A stretch of DNA of 64,000 nt from Isosphaeraceae bacterium (GCA_026004735.1 BPJS01000001.1:3607641-3671640), one strand, 5' to 3'. Positions 25,447 through 34,493 are shown, numbered from the stretch's first letter. Notes: generated from the letters alone by a model not told the origin. Program-made: numbers and translations.

Positions 25447-26586
25447 GTGGCGTCGTCGTCCGAAGTCCTAATCGTGGGGGGAGGGGTGGTCGGATTGTCG
25501 ATCGCCTGGGAACTGGCCAATCGGGGTGTTCAGGTCGACCTGTTCGAGGGCCAGGCCGGCACCCCATCGGCTTCGTGGGCTGGGGCGGGTATGATCGCGC
25601 CGGTGCCGACGCGGCGGCCCGCCGATGCCTGGGGGGCGTTTCGCGCCGCCAGCCTGAACCTTCACGCCACCTGGGCCGAACGGCTCCACGCCGAGACCGG
25701 CATCGACACCGGATATCGCCGGTGCGGTGGGATCGACGTGGCCATCGACGCCGCCGATGTGGACCGGCTCAACCAGCGGCGACCGTTATGGGAGGCCGAG
25801 GGCATCGAGGCCGAGTGGCTGACCCCAGCTCAAGCGCGACAGCTCGAACCCGAACTGACTGGGGACATTTGCGGCGCTTACCTCTTCCCAGGCCGAGCAC
25901 AACTCCGCAACCCCTGGCACCTCCGCGCATTGGCCGAAGCATCTCGCCGCCGCGGGGTGAGGATCCACTCCGGAATCTCAGTCGAAGCCTTGGAACCGGA
26001 CGGAGCTCGAGTGGCCTCGGTTCGGACCACCAAGGGACGCTGGGCGTGCGGCACGCTCGTCGTGGCGGCCGGCCCCTGGACCGAGCGACTGCTCGCGCCT
26101 CTGGGAGTCGAGGCGCCGACTCCGCCCCTGCGTGGCCAGATCGCCCTGGTTCGCTGGGATGCCCCGCGGCTTTTGCGGATCGTGGAATGCGGTCCGCGCT
26201 ACCTCGTTCCGCGCGACGATGGGCGGGTTCTGATCGGCTCGACCGAGGAGTGGGCCGGCTACGACCCCAGACCCACGACCGCCGGTATCGCCGAATTGTT
26301 GGCCTTCGCCCTGCGACTCTGCCCCGGTCTGGGGCAGGCCACCCTCGAACGCGCCTGGGCCGCGCTCAGGCCTGCCAGCCGCGACGGCCTCCCCTACATC
26401 GGTCGGGTGACCCCCTTCGATAACCTGCTCCTCGCCGCAGGCCACCGCCGGACCGGCGTTCAACTGGCTCCTGCAACGGCGGTCCTCGTCGCCGACCTCG
26501 TGACCGGCACCCAGCCAACCTGGGAGCCCACGCTCTTCGGCCTCGACCGGCCGGCTGTTCCGATCAACCTGGCCTTCGATTCCTGA
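25447..26586 (+). CDS. thiO: Glycine oxidase ThiO-like FAD-dependent oxidoreductase
   Basis: This 379-residue protein has the DAO-family FAD site at the start (VLIVGGGVVGLSIAWELANRG, residues about 6-26; AGAGMIAPV), the middle PLRGQIALVRW stretch and the C-terminal LRPASRDGLPYIGRV and AAGHRRTGVQLAPATA motif that binds the FAD edge. These fit ThiO, which oxidises glycine to the imine for thiazole synthesis in thiamine biosynthesis; no other thi gene is seen here. The GTG at 25447 is preceded by GGAGG at 25433-25437, nine bases away. The gene is convergent with the DtxR-type regulator, leaving only six bases between stops. Confidence 0.85.
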   Translation: MASSSEVLIVGGGVVGLSIAWELANRGVQVDLFEGQAGTPSASWAGAGMIAPVPTRRPADAWGAFRAASLNLHATWAERLHAETGIDTGYRRCGGIDVAIDAADVDRLNQRRPLWEAEGIEAEWLTPAQARQLEPELTGDICGAYLFPGRAQLRNPWHLRALAEASRRRGVRIHSGISVEALEPDGARVASVRTTKGRWACGTLVVAAGPWTERLLAPLGVEAPTPPLRGQIALVRWDAPRLLRIVECGPRYLVPRDDGRVLIGSTEEWAGYDPRPTTAGIAELLAFALRLCPGLGQATLERAWAALRPASRDGLPYIGRVTPFDNLLLAAGHRRTGVQLAPATAVLVADLVTGTQPTWEPTLFGLDRPAVPINLAFDS

Positions 26587-26592
26587 CCCAAC

Positions 26593-27267
26593 CTAACCAT
26601 CGGCGTCGGTCGCTTCGACCAGGATTTTCTCAGCAACCTCGTGGCCCAGGGCCAGGCTCTGGCAGCCGGCTTCCACCACCAGCGCTGAAGCCTCGGGGCG
26701 GTTCTCGACCAGACGCCCCGTCGAACCGAGATCCAGCCCGCACTCGGACAAATAGCGGAGAAACGCCGGATCCTGGTCCACAACCCGGACCAGACGAAAA
26801 CCTTGGCCGCGGCTCAACTGGGACAACGGTATCCCCACCGGCTCCGGTACGGAACCGTCGGCCCGCGGAATCGGGTCGCCATGGGGATCGACATCCGGAT
26901 GGCCTAGGAACGCGTCAATCCGGTCGATCAACTGGTCCGAGGCGGCATGTTCCAGATGCTCGGCCTCTTCATGGACCTCATCCCACGGCATATTCAGCGT
27001 CTGGACCAGAAATTTCTCCAACAACCGGTGCCGGCGCAGAACCGCGAGCGCGAGCCGCTCTCCGGCGGGCGTCAGACGCGCGCCTTCGTAGGGTGTATAC
27101 GTCGCCAGTTCCGCTTCCGAGAGCGTCTTGAGCATCCCGGTCACGGTTCCCGGTGAGACCGACATTGCTTGGGCAAGCTCGCCGGTCGGAATGTTACGGC
27201 CAGCCGGCGCACGCTGAGCCAACTGGTAGATCGTCTTCACGTAGTTCTCAACGGTGAGGCTCGGCAC
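26593..27267 (-). CDS. DtxR/MntR-family metal-dependent regulator
   Basis: This 224-residue repressor has the DtxR layout: winged helix at the N-terminus (VENYVKTIYQL, TGELAQAMSVSPGTVTGMLKTL), a dimerisation and metal-binding domain with HRLLEKFLVQTLNMPWDEVHEEAEHLEH (about 77-105; Glu and His ligands), the EPVGIPL link, and a FeoA/SH3-like C-terminal domain. The family controls iron or manganese uptake genes; the metal cannot be fixed by eye and no transporter gene is adjacent. The start is GTG at 27267. Confidence 0.9.
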   Translation of the reverse strand: MPSLTVENYVKTIYQLAQRAPAGRNIPTGELAQAMSVSPGTVTGMLKTLSEAELATYTPYEGARLTPAGERLALAVLRRHRLLEKFLVQTLNMPWDEVHEEAEHLEHAASDQLIDRIDAFLGHPDVDPHGDPIPRADGSVPEPVGIPLSQLSRGQGFRLVRVVDQDPAFLRYLSECGLDLGSTGRLVENRPEASALVVEAGCQSLALGHEVAEKILVEATDADG

Positions 27268-27362
27268 GGCGCAAGGTCCCCCGGGACTCCTGTGCGGCGA
27301 TGGCCATCGTAGACGTTGCAGCCCTCTCCTCGGAAGTACAGCTCGAGCCAGCTCGGATCAAT

Positions 27363-28670
27363 TCACGCCTGGCCGGTCTCTGACTCACCCACAATCAGCC
27401 AAAGCGCCTTCAGATACGCCGTCTCGGGGATCTCCAGCGAAACCGGATGGTCCGGTGCTGCGCCCGTCTCGGCGATTAGCCGAACCGGGCGGCCCACGGC
27501 GCGGGCCGCCGCCCGGACCACCCCTCGAAACTCATCGGCCCCAATCAGCCCCGAACACGAGCAGGTGAGCAACAGTCCACCCGGCTCGACGACCCGCAAC
27601 GCCAGCGCATTCAGGTCGTAATACTTCTTCTTGGCCGCTCCCAGTTCGTCGCGGTGAGTCGCCAGCTTGGGCGGATCGAGCACCACCACCCCATACCGGC
27701 GCCCGTTGGCGTCCATCTGACGCAAATAGCCGAACCCATCGGCATGAACCAGATGCGTGCGCACCTGGTTGAGATGGGCGTTTTCGCGCGCTAGCGCAAG
27801 CGCTTGTTCATCCAGGTCGACCCCGGTCACCTCCCGCGCGCGACCGCGGATCAACGCATTCAGATGAAACCCCCCCGTGTAGCAGCAAACGTCGAGAACC
27901 GCGCGTCCTGCACAATACGCCGCAAGCCGGTCCCGGTTGTCGCGTTGATCGCAAAAAAACCCCGTTTTGTGCGCGGCGTCGAATCGGATCCGGTAGCGGA
28001 TTCCGTGCTCCTGGATCGTGATCGACCCCGGAGCGTCCGGGCTGACGAGCGGCTCGGCCGTGAAATCTTCCTGAAGCTGGACCCGCTCGTCGACCCGAAC
28101 CCGGTAATGAGCTAGCCCCATCCGCTTTCGCAGCAGCTCGGCCAGCGCCCTCGCCCGCCGGTAAATTCCCAGGCTGAAACACTCAATCGATAGCACCTCC
28201 CCCAGGCGATCGGCAATCAGGCCGCTCAGACCATCGGCCTCGGCGTGAACCACTCGGTAGGCATTCGTAACCGCATCCAGGCCCAGACACTCTGTGCGAA
28301 GCCGAACGGCGTCCTCGATCCGCGCACTCCAGAATTCGCTCGACGGCGGCCGGTCTCCGCGGGTGAGAGTCCGCACGGCGATCTGCGAGCGCGGATTCCA
28401 AAGCCCGTAGCCGAGAACGGAGCCGCCCGCGTCGTTGATCCGCACGATCTCCCCCCGCGCCGGCGGACGGCCCGGCTCTGGACCCTGAACCATCTTGCGA
28501 TACACAAATGGCGGCAAGCCCGGGGTCCGAACCACCACGGAGCCAATCGCGGCGAGATCCAGATCCAGCGACCGATCCGGCCTCATCATCGGCCGACGGC
28601 CTGCCGTCGCGCGGCGATCTTGAGGCCCCGACCTCTTCGGCCGAGGCCGGCTGCGACGAACCTCACTCAT
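27363..28670 (-). CDS. Class I rRNA (cytosine-C5) methyltransferase, RlmI-like
   Basis: This 435-residue protein has a basic N-terminal tail, a PUA-like domain (VVVRTPGLPPFVYRKMV), and a Rossmann methyltransferase domain with RFDAAHKTGFFCDQRDNR, motif I VLDVCCYTGGF and motif IV VVLDPPKLA, followed by LLTCSCSG, where the catalytic Cys sits in this family. This pattern is that of RlmI/YccW, which methylates 23S rRNA at a cytosine. The ATG at 28670 is preceded by GAGG six bases away and overlaps the upstream small gene by eight bases; a later ATG pair at 28592/28589 would omit the basic tail and has no clear ribosome-binding site. Confidence 0.87.
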   Translation of the reverse strand: MSEVRRSRPRPKRSGPQDRRATAGRRPMMRPDRSLDLDLAAIGSVVVRTPGLPPFVYRKMVQGPEPGRPPARGEIVRINDAGGSVLGYGLWNPRSQIAVRTLTRGDRPPSSEFWSARIEDAVRLRTECLGLDAVTNAYRVVHAEADGLSGLIADRLGEVLSIECFSLGIYRRARALAELLRKRMGLAHYRVRVDERVQLQEDFTAEPLVSPDAPGSITIQEHGIRYRIRFDAAHKTGFFCDQRDNRDRLAAYCAGRAVLDVCCYTGGFHLNALIRGRAREVTGVDLDEQALALARENAHLNQVRTHLVHADGFGYLRQMDANGRRYGVVVLDPPKLATHRDELGAAKKKYYDLNALALRVVEPGGLLLTCSCSGLIGADEFRGVVRAAARAVGRPVRLIAETGAAPDHPVSLEIPETAYLKALWLIVGESETGQA

Positions 28671-28980
28671 CAAACGCCTCTTCGGCCTCTTCGCCGTCAG
28701 CCGTTTCGGTTCGGAGCAGACGCCGAAGCCGGACCAGCAGCGCCGTGGCATACCGCTGAACCTGAAGCTGGCGGAGCATCACCGCCTCGTCCGCAGCCCC
28801 GAGCGGGATCGAACCCAGCAGCCGGTGCGTCGCCTGCAGCGCCTCCCAGCCCAGGCCCAGCGCCCTCTGCCGGTCCACACCCCCAGCCCGAGCCTCCTGG
28901 ACCACTTGCCGGACCTTGCGCAACGCCGCCTGCTGCTGGTCCAGTTGCCGTAGGATCTGTCCGGGCGTGGGCGATGGCAT
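28663..28980 (-). CDS. Small helical hypothetical protein
   Basis: This 105-residue protein is almost all helix, with heptad-like QLDQQQAALRKVRQVVQEARAG-type segments and LRQLQVQRYATALLVRLRRLL, and ends in an acidic tail (GEEAEEAFDE). I recognise no family. The eight-base overlap with the methyltransferase start and a credible ribosome-binding site for that gene inside this one support translation of both. A coiled-coil dimer is likely. No strong ribosome-binding site is visible for the ATG at 28980. Confidence 0.55.
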   Translation of the reverse strand: MPSPTPGQILRQLDQQQAALRKVRQVVQEARAGGVDRQRALGLGWEALQATHRLLGSIPLGAADEAVMLRQLQVQRYATALLVRLRRLLRTETADGEEAEEAFDE

Positions 28981-29139
28981 GGGCGGCCTAGAGGTGCGTC
29001 TTTGCGGCAGGACGCTTGGAACCCGAATCGACGTCTCGCCGCAACGTCCGCTCTGATGGTAATCTAAAATATGGCTACGGACCAGTTTCGGCCGCGCGTG
29101 GGAGCCAGCGCGTCGGCATGAATTCGGGTGCGCGACTCC

Positions 29140-29493
29140 ATGACCGATCAAGACTCCGCCGCAGCCGTTGCGCTGCCTGTCCAGGAGACTCAGACCGAAC
29201 CGTCGGCACAAACCCGCAAGCTGCCGCCCTACAACGTGATCATCGTCAACGACGAGGAGCACACCTTCGACTACGTCATCGAAATGCTCTGCAAACTCTT
29301 CCGCCACGACCTCGACACCGCCAAGCGCATGACTTGGCTGATTCACACCACCGGGCGCTGCATCGTCTTCACCACCCACAAGGAAATGGCGGAGCTGAAG
29401 CGGGATCAGGTCCTGGCTTATGGACCCGATCCGCGGCTCCGCCAGTCGCGCGGGTCGATGCGCTGTTACATCGAGCCGGCGCCGGGGGCCTGA
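29140..29493 (+). CDS. clpS: ATP-dependent Clp protease adaptor ClpS
   Basis: This 117-residue adaptor delivers N-degron substrates to ClpAP/ClpCP. A disordered N-terminal tail (1-28) precedes the ClpS core: YNVIIVNDEEHTFDYVIEML (N37, D38 at the N-degron pocket), the helix TAKRMTWLIHTTGRC with H69, and FTTHKEMAELKRDQVLAYG. ATG 29140 was chosen; a GTG four codons earlier (29128) is possible. An AT-rich TAAAAT at 29065-29070 could be a -10 box but no -35 is evident. The 3' end overlaps the convergent epimerase gene by 28 bases. Confidence 0.92.
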   Translation: MTDQDSAAAVALPVQETQTEPSAQTRKLPPYNVIIVNDEEHTFDYVIEMLCKLFRHDLDTAKRMTWLIHTTGRCIVFTTHKEMAELKRDQVLAYGPDPRLRQSRGSMRCYIEPAPGA

Positions 29494-30335
29494 CGCTCGG
29501 CCGCGATCGCCGCCGGGATCCCCTCTTCAATCGTCGGGTAGAGCAGCTCACGCACAAGCGCCTTCCGGAGCAACCGGTTCCGAACCCGGCGGTTGGGCTC
29601 CGTCCCCGAAGTCTCCGGGATCCAGGCCGGCGGCGGCAGCCCCAGAGACCGGGCGGTCGCCTCGACGCATTCGCGGCGGCGTACTGGGCGATCGTCGCAG
29701 ACGTTGACAATCGGTGGCGCCCTCTCCGCGTCGAGGGCCGCCACCACCGCCCGCGCCGCATCTTCGACGTGAATGAGATTCAACCAACGCTCCGGTTGGC
29801 CACGTAGCGGCTGGCCCAAACCGACCGCCTCCCGGTGAATGATCCGCCCCGGTCCGTAGAGGCCCCCGAGCCGGAGATGGACCCCGTCCGGCACGACCGC
29901 GCGGAGCACTGCCTCGGCCTCAACCTGGATCCGCCCCGCCTCGTCGCCTGGCTCTGGAGGCGTGGCCTCATCCACCCAGCCCCCCTCGGCCGTACCATAC
30001 ACCGAAACCGAGCCGGTGTAGACCAGACGTCTGATCCCGCTCTGAGCCAGCCGGCGTGCGACCCGTTCCAGACCGACCACCCCCACGTCCTGGCGGCGCA
30101 CGCCCGATCGGCGATCGTAGCCAACGCAGAGAACCGCCGCGTCCACAGCCGGCAGACCATCGATCGTTCGAGGCTCAAGCAGGTCCAGCCGCAGCGGCTC
30201 GATTCCCTGCGACGCAAGCGCCGCGGCCCGTTGATCGGACCGGGTCGTCCCGACCACCCCCCGGCCGCCTTCGAGCACGAGCCGCGCGACCCGAAGCCCC
30301 AGATAGCCACAGCCGACAATCAGCACGCGGCTCAT
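29466..30335 (-). CDS. NAD(P)-dependent epimerase/dehydratase, extended-SDR-like
   Basis: This 289-residue protein has an N-terminal Rossmann fold (VLIVGCGYLGLRVARL, residues 4-19) and the SDR substrate region with YTGSVSVYG and LRLGGLYGPGR, then NLIHVEDAARAVVAAL and NVCDDRP. The Tyr-x3-Lys pair of classical epimerases is not obvious, as in the YeeZ/GalE-like atypical subgroup. It probably acts on a sugar nucleotide, since it ends an operon with manC and a UAP1-like gene. The ATG overlaps the ruvX stop by four bases. Confidence 0.82.
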   Translation of the reverse strand: MSRVLIVGCGYLGLRVARLVLEGGRGVVGTTRSDQRAAALASQGIEPLRLDLLEPRTIDGLPAVDAAVLCVGYDRRSGVRRQDVGVVGLERVARRLAQSGIRRLVYTGSVSVYGTAEGGWVDEATPPEPGDEAGRIQVEAEAVLRAVVPDGVHLRLGGLYGPGRIIHREAVGLGQPLRGQPERWLNLIHVEDAARAVVAALDAERAPPIVNVCDDRPVRRRECVEATARSLGLPPPAWIPETSGTEPNRRVRNRLLRKALVRELLYPTIEEGIPAAIAAERQAPGAGSM

Positions 30336-30787
30336 GGCTCATCAATCAGACTGCCGCCCACAGCCGGAGCCTCAGGGCAGCCAGCGTCAAGGTAATCCTG
30401 TAGCAGGATCTGGGCGGCCACCATGTCCACACGATGCTTACGTGCCGAGGCTTTCAGTCCCGCTTCCCGCAGCCGCGCCTCGGCCTCGCGCGACGTGAAC
30501 CGCTCGTCGAAAAAGACGACCGGTACGCCACACGCCGCCTCCAGCCGCTTGCCCCATCCCCGCGCTTGGGTCGAAAGCGTGCTCTCGCCTCCGTGGTTAT
30601 GAATCGGCAGGCCAATGACGATCCGCTCGATCCGCTCCTCGTCAACCAACCGCCGATAGTGGCGCCACTCGGCGGCCTCGCTCGTTCGTTCGTAAACCTC
30701 CAGCGGCGTAGCGATCTTTCGGTCGCCGTCGCTTACCGCGGCACCGATCCGCCGGGTGCCGTAGTCGAGCGCGAGGATACGGCCCAT
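30332..30787 (-). CDS. ruvX: Putative pre-16S rRNA nuclease / Holliday junction resolvase RuvX (YqgF)
   Basis: This 151-residue RNase H-fold protein has LALDYGTRRIGAAVSD (first catalytic Asp), IGLPIHNHGGES, FFDERFTSREAEARL (second acidic site), and a terminal Asp region HRVDMVAAQILLQDYLD. This matches YqgF/RuvX, which trims 16S rRNA precursors in E. coli and was first proposed as a resolvase. The ATG at 30787 has GGAG six bases upstream; a GTG three bases earlier is also possible. It sits 18 bases after manC and overlaps the epimerase gene. Confidence 0.92.
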   Translation of the reverse strand: MGRILALDYGTRRIGAAVSDGDRKIATPLEVYERTSEAAEWRHYRRLVDEERIERIVIGLPIHNHGGESTLSTQARGWGKRLEAACGVPVVFFDERFTSREAEARLREAGLKASARKHRVDMVAAQILLQDYLDAGCPEAPAVGGSLIDEP

Positions 30788-30805
30788 CACGGTCTCCGGC
30801 CCAAC

Positions 30806-31885
30806 TCAGAGATACCCCTCATAACCCGCCTCGCGCAGGCCCTCGACGAGGCTCTTCAACTGGTCAAGACGGTCCTTGCGGGCCACCAGGGTGGCTCCGC
30901 CCGATTGCACGACCACCAGGTCGTCGACGCCCAACGTGGCGATCAGCCGGCCCTCGTCGGCAATCACCACACAGCCCCGGCTGTCCACAATCCGCGTCGG
31001 TCCCTCTGCCGCGTTACCCGCCGCGTCGTGCCCCAGATACTCGGCTAGCGTCCGCCAGTCGCCGACATCGCTCCATTCATACGTGACGTCGATGACCTTG
31101 ACGTTCGGGTAATGTTCCATCACCGCCTTGTCGATCGGAACCCGCTCAAGCGTCGGATACACCCGCGCTAAAGCGTCCGCCTGAGAGGGAGTCCCCAGCT
31201 CCGCCCGGATCCGGTCCAACCCTTCGGCCAACCGTGGCCGGAACCGGCCAATCGCATCCAGAATTGCCTGCGCGTTCCAGACAAAGACCCCCGAGTTCCA
31301 GACAAACCGCCCATGAGCCAGAAACTGCTCGGCTGTACCCCGGTCCGGCTTCTCGCAAAACTGCCGAACCTGGTAAACCCGAAATCCCAGCCGTTCCCCC
31401 AAGCTCTCGCCCTGCTCAATGTAGCCATAGCCCGTCTCAGGGCGGGTGGGTCGAACCCCCAGCGTCACGAACGTCGTCGGGTCTTCGGCGACCAGTTGGG
31501 TCGCCGCTCGAATCGTCTGGCGAAAGGTATCCGACGGCCGGACGACATGATCGGCTGGCAGCATCAACAACGTGGCGTCCGGCTCGCGGGCCGCCACCAA
31601 CGCCGCCGCCAAACCCACGCACGCCGCCGTGTCCCGCGGACATGGCTCGGCAACAATATGATCTTCCGGCAATTCGGGCAGCTCGCGCCGCGTCGCCGCC
31701 GCTTGGTCCGCCCCCGTCACCACCCAGGTCTGGTCCGCCGCGGCCAAACCGGCCACGCGATCGACCGTCTGGCGCAGCATCGTCGCTTCACCCACGAGCC
31801 GCAGCAATTGCTTGGGCCGATCCCGACGGCTCTTGGGCCAGAACCGCGTCCCGCTGCCGCCCGCCATGATCACCGCGTGAAGCAT
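30806..31885 (-). CDS. manC: Mannose-1-phosphate guanylyltransferase
   Basis: This 359-residue nucleotidyltransferase makes GDP-mannose from mannose 1-phosphate and GTP. The N-terminal signature MAGGSGTRFWPKSRRDRPKQLL (residues about 7-28), the metal-binding LPADHVV, the TGYGYIE segment, FCEKPD and the VPIDKAVME and EWSDVGDW stretches are all in order. It has only the pyrophosphorylase part, with no phosphomannose isomerase domain, as in short ManC. The ATG at 31885 directly precedes the fold; GGGAAG is upstream. It lies 31 bases after the UAP1-like gene and 18 before ruvX. Confidence 0.92.
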   Translation of the reverse strand: MLHAVIMAGGSGTRFWPKSRRDRPKQLLRLVGEATMLRQTVDRVAGLAAADQTWVVTGADQAAATRRELPELPEDHIVAEPCPRDTAACVGLAAALVAAREPDATLLMLPADHVVRPSDTFRQTIRAATQLVAEDPTTFVTLGVRPTRPETGYGYIEQGESLGERLGFRVYQVRQFCEKPDRGTAEQFLAHGRFVWNSGVFVWNAQAILDAIGRFRPRLAEGLDRIRAELGTPSQADALARVYPTLERVPIDKAVMEHYPNVKVIDVTYEWSDVGDWRTLAEYLGHDAAGNAAEGPTRIVDSRGCVVIADEGRLIATLGVDDLVVVQSGGATLVARKDRLDQLKSLVEGLREAGYEGYL

Positions 31886-31916
31886 CGCTTCCCATTCCCC
31901 TCCCTGGTCGATTTCG

Positions 31917-33341
31917 TCAGCGCAAATAAAGCGGCTGCTCGATCCACGTATTCTCCGGGATCCGCCCTTTGAGTTCCGAACTCTCCAACGCATACAGCGG
32001 GCTGATCTCAATACCGAACGGGACCGATCCGTCCGAACGCCGCAGCACCCGAGCCCCGGCCGACTCCAGCCAATCGGCAAACAGATCGCTCATGCGCTGA
32101 CGGACCGTTGCCGGCGAATCCGCCCCCGTGGCATTCTTTAGCGGCTCAAACTCAATCCGACGGTCGGTCTCCACGATCGCGGACCGCGCTGCCAGCGGCA
32201 GGGTGTCGAAGATGAACCGCTCAAACTTCACCGCATTCGGCTCGTCCGGCTCAACCAGGCGACCCTCTTCGTCCATGTAGGCCATTTTCTTGATCGCCCG
32301 ATGGTACGGCAGCTCCGCCTGCCCGACGATCCGCTCGATAAAGCTCCGTTCAAATAGATGGATCGCAATGCTGCCCGCCGCCAGCGCCAGTGAGCCATCC
32401 GGTTCCCGTCGCTCCGCGAGTTCGGCCGGCAGGTCGGAATACTCGATCACCGTCGGCCGGCCCTCCAACTCCACCACCACCCCCACCCGTTCCGCCGGGT
32501 CGACCTTCTCAACGACCTTGAACGACACCTCGGCCTCGGCCTCCCGGTGCAGACCCACAAACGCCGGGTCGGCAATCTGCACCAGCGGATTATCCACCTG
32601 AAAATAAAAAACCGTGCGGACGCCCCGCTCGCGCATCTCCTCCAGACAACTCGGCTGACCCTCCGGACCCGGTGCGGCCAGCGCATCCAGCGTGCCGCCA
32701 TGGCCGTCCGGACTCAGCGCCAGGTGGTCTTTTCCGGCCAGCAGCAGCCGCCCGGTCCGACGATCCACCGCGGGCATCTGACCCTGGGTGAACAACCGAA
32801 GGTGTTCCAGTCCAAAGCGGCCGTTGGCCTCAAAAAACGCCGCCGTCGCCGCGTGATTCTCCGGACTGGTCATCACATAAAACGGCAACGCCCGCCCATA
32901 GCGGCGGCTGAGCGCGACGATCTTCTCGGAATGAATCTGAAACAGGCTCGCCCCCGAGACCGGGCCAATCGGATACGTCCCCTTCGGACCATCAAAACCC
33001 AGCCGCGTTCCCTGCCCCCCCGCGACCAGAACCACCGCGACCTCGCCTTGGGCCACCGCGGCCTCACCCACCCGCGCGGCCCGGCGACGAGCCGCCCGTT
33101 CGCCATCCGTGCGGGGCAGCCGATGAATCGGCACCGGCCGAATCCCAGCCGGGTCGATCGGCACCACCGGCTCGGCTCGAACCAGCTCCCGAACCAGCCG
33201 GTCGATCCGCTCGAGATCAACCCGCTCAAGCTCCCCGATCAGCCGTTGCCGACCCTCGGCGTCCAGCTCGTCCCAATACCGCAGAACGTGAGCCTGCCCG
33301 TATTCCTCGTAACGCCTGCGTAACGCCTCCGGAATCACCAT
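31917..33341 (-). CDS. UDP-N-acetylhexosamine pyrophosphorylase-like protein (UAP1/UDPGP type 1 family)
   Basis: This 474-residue enzyme belongs to the family of eukaryotic UAP1/UGP2-type pyrophosphorylases, not the GlmU family. Signature parts are VVLVAGGQGTRLGFDGPKG (about 101-119), the SPENHAAT segment, SPDGHGGTLDAL, FYFQVDNPLVQIADPAFVG, SFKVVEKVDPAERVGVV and AIKKM. The product is probably UDP-GlcNAc or UDP-glucose; which one cannot be told. It is the first gene of a likely four-gene operon with manC, ruvX and the epimerase. Confidence 0.88.
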   Translation of the reverse strand: MVIPEALRRRYEEYGQAHVLRYWDELDAEGRQRLIGELERVDLERIDRLVRELVRAEPVVPIDPAGIRPVPIHRLPRTDGERAARRRAARVGEAAVAQGEVAVVLVAGGQGTRLGFDGPKGTYPIGPVSGASLFQIHSEKIVALSRRYGRALPFYVMTSPENHAATAAFFEANGRFGLEHLRLFTQGQMPAVDRRTGRLLLAGKDHLALSPDGHGGTLDALAAPGPEGQPSCLEEMRERGVRTVFYFQVDNPLVQIADPAFVGLHREAEAEVSFKVVEKVDPAERVGVVVELEGRPTVIEYSDLPAELAERREPDGSLALAAGSIAIHLFERSFIERIVGQAELPYHRAIKKMAYMDEEGRLVEPDEPNAVKFERFIFDTLPLAARSAIVETDRRIEFEPLKNATGADSPATVRQRMSDLFADWLESAGARVLRRSDGSVPFGIEISPLYALESSELKGRIPENTWIEQPLYLR

Positions 33342-33383
33342 CCCAACTCGTACTCCGGGTCGTGTCCGGTTTCAATAAATCCT

Positions 33384-33399
33384 AACGCCGACAGGCGTT
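33384..33399. repeat. Small inverted repeat between the UAP1-like gene and the MBL-fold gene
   Basis: AACGCC-GACA-GGCGTT is a perfect six-base inverted repeat with a four-base loop in the 173-base gap. It could be a weak terminator for the minus-strand gene above it, as AGGATTTATT follows on that strand, or an operator for the UAP1 operon. Confidence 0.3.
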
Positions 33400-33514
33400 C
33401 ATCCTAGGGCAGTCCCGGCGTGGCCGGCAAGGGCCGCCACCGAGTCGCGCCCCCCCTTCCCTTCCTGCCCGCCATCTCACGCGATCCAGCCTCCGCCGGC
33501 TCGGGCCTGTCCGC

Positions 33515-34309
33515 TCAAAACTCAATCCGCAGACCGTCGTACGCGAGCCGAACCCCCGCCGGCAGTTGGGCCTCGGTCGTCGCATGATCAAACCCATGGG
33601 AAAGGTGGGTCAGATAGGCCTGACGGGGACGAAGCCGTCCAATCACCTCCAACGCCTCCGCCAGGCAGAAATGCGTGGGATGCGGGTCATATCGCAGGGC
33701 GTCGAGAATCAGAACCTCCAGATCCTCAAGCTGGGCCAGGCTCTCTTCCGGAATTGCCGAGACATCCGTGCAATAAGCCAGCGGACCGATCCGAAACCCC
33801 AGTACCCGAAACCGGCCATGGTGCAGCCGGATCGGCAGCACTTCCGCTCCGAGCGCAACAAACCGACGAAGCGGCTCAATCGGCTGAAACTCCAGCCGGG
33901 GCACCCCCCCCTGAGGCATCCGGGCGGCATGGTCATCAAACGCATACGAAAAGACCCGCCGAATCGCTTCTTCGACCTCAAGCTCGCAAAACACCGGCAC
34001 CGGCCCGCCAATCCACCGCGGAAACAACCGCGCATCATCCAACCCAAACAGATGATCGGCGTGCGCGTGCGTGAAAGCGATCGCATGAACCTGGCCAATC
34101 CCCTCCCGCAAAAGTTGAATCCGCATCTCCGGCGTCGTATCAATCAGCAAATTGCCTCCCGGTAACTGCACCAGGACACTGGGCCGGGTCCGACGATTGA
34201 GCGGATCGTCCGACCGGCAGACCGCGCAGTCGCACCCCAGAACCGGAACCCCCGTCGAGGTTCCACTCCCTAAGACCACAAGCCGACGACGAGCACCCGT
34301 TGCGCCCAA
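33515..34309 (-). CDS. MBL-fold metallohydrolase, PhnP-like
   Basis: This 264-residue metallo-beta-lactamase-fold protein has the zinc motif THAHADHLFGLDD (HxHxDH, about residues 79-91), an early SGTSTGVPVLGCDCAVC segment with the Cys set of PhnP-like phosphodiesterases, HHGRFRVLGFRIG, YCTDVSAIPEESL (third metal site) and a late THLSHGFDH. PhnP cleaves cyclic ribose phosphates in phosphonate use; without phn genes here a general cyclic phosphodiesterase role is safer. The start is TTG at 34309, or possibly GTG at 34279, which is closer to the fold. Confidence 0.83.
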   Translation of the reverse strand: MGATGARRRLVVLGSGTSTGVPVLGCDCAVCRSDDPLNRRTRPSVLVQLPGGNLLIDTTPEMRIQLLREGIGQVHAIAFTHAHADHLFGLDDARLFPRWIGGPVPVFCELEVEEAIRRVFSYAFDDHAARMPQGGVPRLEFQPIEPLRRFVALGAEVLPIRLHHGRFRVLGFRIGPLAYCTDVSAIPEESLAQLEDLEVLILDALRYDPHPTHFCLAEALEVIGRLRPRQAYLTHLSHGFDHATTEAQLPAGVRLAYDGLRIEF

Positions 34310-34465
34310 GACCCTGGTACTTCCCTAGACCCCAATAACGATCGCCCCCGCCCCATTCTAACCACCACCACCGCCCGATCCGATCAGCCTAGCGATCCAG
34401 ACCCAGACCGCCGTCCGTATTAACTACCAGGCAGTGACCCCCGGTCCCACCCCCACGGGCCGACG

Positions 34466-34493
34466 TTGACCGGAGCGGTGGATCTGCTATAAA
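34466..34493 (+). promoter_or_regulatory. Sigma70-type promoter of secA
   Basis: TTGACC (34466-34471), a 16-base spacer, and TATAAA (34488-34493) match five of six bases in each box, followed by an AT-rich start region. The predicted transcript starts near 34500 and leaves a leader of about 50 bases before the secA start. The rest of the 34310-34550 gap shows nothing else. Confidence 0.68.
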
